Positions 5,974 to 6,480 of a DNA stretch of 6,480 nt are shown one piece after another. The notes under the pieces were generated by a model. That model did not search any database. It saw nothing but the letters and a program-made list of their open reading frames with translations, and was not told the origin of the DNA. Origin of the DNA: Lachnospiraceae bacterium UBA2868 (GTDB lineage: Bacteria; Bacillota_A; Clostridia; Lachnospirales; Lachnospiraceae); NCBI GenBank assembly GCA_002350465.1, contig DEEW01000061.1:1-6480 (forward strand), in the 5' to 3' direction. Made by a program: the position numbers and the translations under genes. Each line of letters starts with the position of its first letter. Position 1 is the first letter of the stretch.

Positions 5974-6477
5974 ATGAACGATACTTATGTAGAAGTTATG
6001 GTTGCAAGGAAGAAGAATCCGCTTGTGGGTATTGGACGGACTGCCTGTTATGTGCTTTCTGTCATATTCTTTTTGCTTGGAATTGTAAGTAGTGGAGTTC
6101 TGATCGTTATAGCCGCAGCGCTGGCCGCTGTGGCATATTTTGTATTTCCGAGACTTGATATCGAATATGAGTATCTGTACATTGACCGCGAGATCTCGAT
6201 AGACAAGATCATGTCCAAGGAAAAGCGTAAAAATGTATATACCGTGGATCTTAACAAAATGGAATGTATCGCCCCTGTTAATTCGCACGAACTTGATTCA
6301 TACAAAGCAAGGAACCTTAAAGTCTATGATTTTACATCCCTCGAAGAGGACGCAAAGGTATATTCAATAGTGTATGAAACAGGCAGGGAAGGCACAGTGC
6401 TTGTGAATTTTGAACCGAATGAGGAAATGCTCCGCGCGATAAAGAACGTATTTCCGCGCAAGGTATTAGATATTTGA
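5974..6477 (+). CDS. Small membrane protein with two helices and a cytosolic domain, function unknown
   Basis: This 167-residue protein has a short N-terminal segment (MNDTYVEVMVARKKNP), a helical hairpin in the membrane (about 24-39 and 42-58) and a soluble domain of about 105 residues. The soluble part, starting LDIEYEYLYIDREISIDKI (61-79), is an alternation of beta-like segments rich in charged residues and ends in a helix (NEEMLRAIKNVFP, 149-161). This order resembles bacterial PH-like domains beside membrane hairpins, but that is only a resemblance. The opening MNDTYVE and overall size suggest a conserved uncharacterised Clostridia family, possibly the one labelled DUF6106; I recall this from memory and am not sure. 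It has its own promoter and ribosome site, so it may be unrelated to glycosylation. The gene ends with tandem TGA stops at 6475-6480. Confidence 0.85.
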   Translation: MNDTYVEVMVARKKNPLVGIGRTACYVLSVIFFLLGIVSSGVLIVIAAALAAVAYFVFPRLDIEYEYLYIDREISIDKIMSKEKRKNVYTVDLNKMECIAPVNSHELDSYKARNLKVYDFTSLEEDAKVYSIVYETGREGTVLVNFEPNEEMLRAIKNVFPRKVLDI

Positions 6478-6480
6478 TGA

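Noticed and set aside
5878..6288. Minus-strand frame of 136 codons over the leader and small membrane protein gene
   Set aside because: It overlaps a plus-strand gene with a strong GGAGG site and clear membrane hairpin; no motif or start signal supports the reverse frame.
6477..6480. ATGA at the right edge as the start of a further overlapping gene
   Set aside because: TGATGA could hold an ATG at 6477, but only four bases are visible and the nearest AAGG is about 13 nt away, so nothing can be claimed.
1..6480. CRISPR arrays, insertion sequences, tRNA or rRNA genes, attachment sites
   Set aside because: I saw no spaced direct repeats, transposase motifs, terminal inverted repeats or RNA-gene signatures on either strand; the window is densely coding.

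Overview
The window looks like a chromosomal cell-surface glycosylation locus from a Gram-positive Clostridia member, most likely Lachnospiraceae. Base composition is moderate to low in GC. Starts that can be judged carry AGGAG or GGAGG ribosome sites. Two of the small membrane proteins (at 101-898 and 5974-6477) have the look of conserved uncharacterised Clostridia families. The assignment rests on protein style only, since no rRNA or other marker is present.

Layout: (1) 1-898, plus strand: the last 33 codons of an upstream gene overlap by ATGA with a gene for a membrane-anchored protein whose outer domain faintly resembles a solute-binding protein. (2) 3870 down to 885, minus strand: a tight three-gene operon encoding a GT2-GtrA fusion, a GT2 polyprenyl-phosphate sugar synthase with two membrane helices, and a YdjC/ChbG/NaxD-family amino-sugar deacetylase. 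(3) 3911-5860, plus strand: a large multi-spanning GT-C-like glycosyltransferase, divergent from the operon across only 40 bp. (4) 5861-5973: a promoter and structured leader, then a small two-helix membrane protein at 5974-6477. There is no gene-free stretch longer than 300 bases.

How they may work together: a GT2 loads a sugar on a lipid phosphate in the cytoplasm, GtrA is the family thought to help flip such lipids, and a GT-C enzyme transfers the sugar to a surface polymer outside. That is the known three-component glycosylation scheme. The extra deacetylase recalls FlmF2/NaxD/FlmK of Francisella and ArnC/ArnD/ArnT of enteric bacteria, where the lipid-linked sugar is de-acylated to a free amino sugar before flipping. 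I infer that this locus may decorate a Gram-positive surface polymer with a positively charged amino sugar. Substrate, acceptor and the link between the divergent units are not proven by the sequence.

The most unusual non-coding structure is the 40-bp divergent gap. It holds two overlapping sigma-A-type promoters, each placed so that transcription would begin at or within about 3 nt of the start codon, and neither gene has a Shine-Dalgarno sequence.
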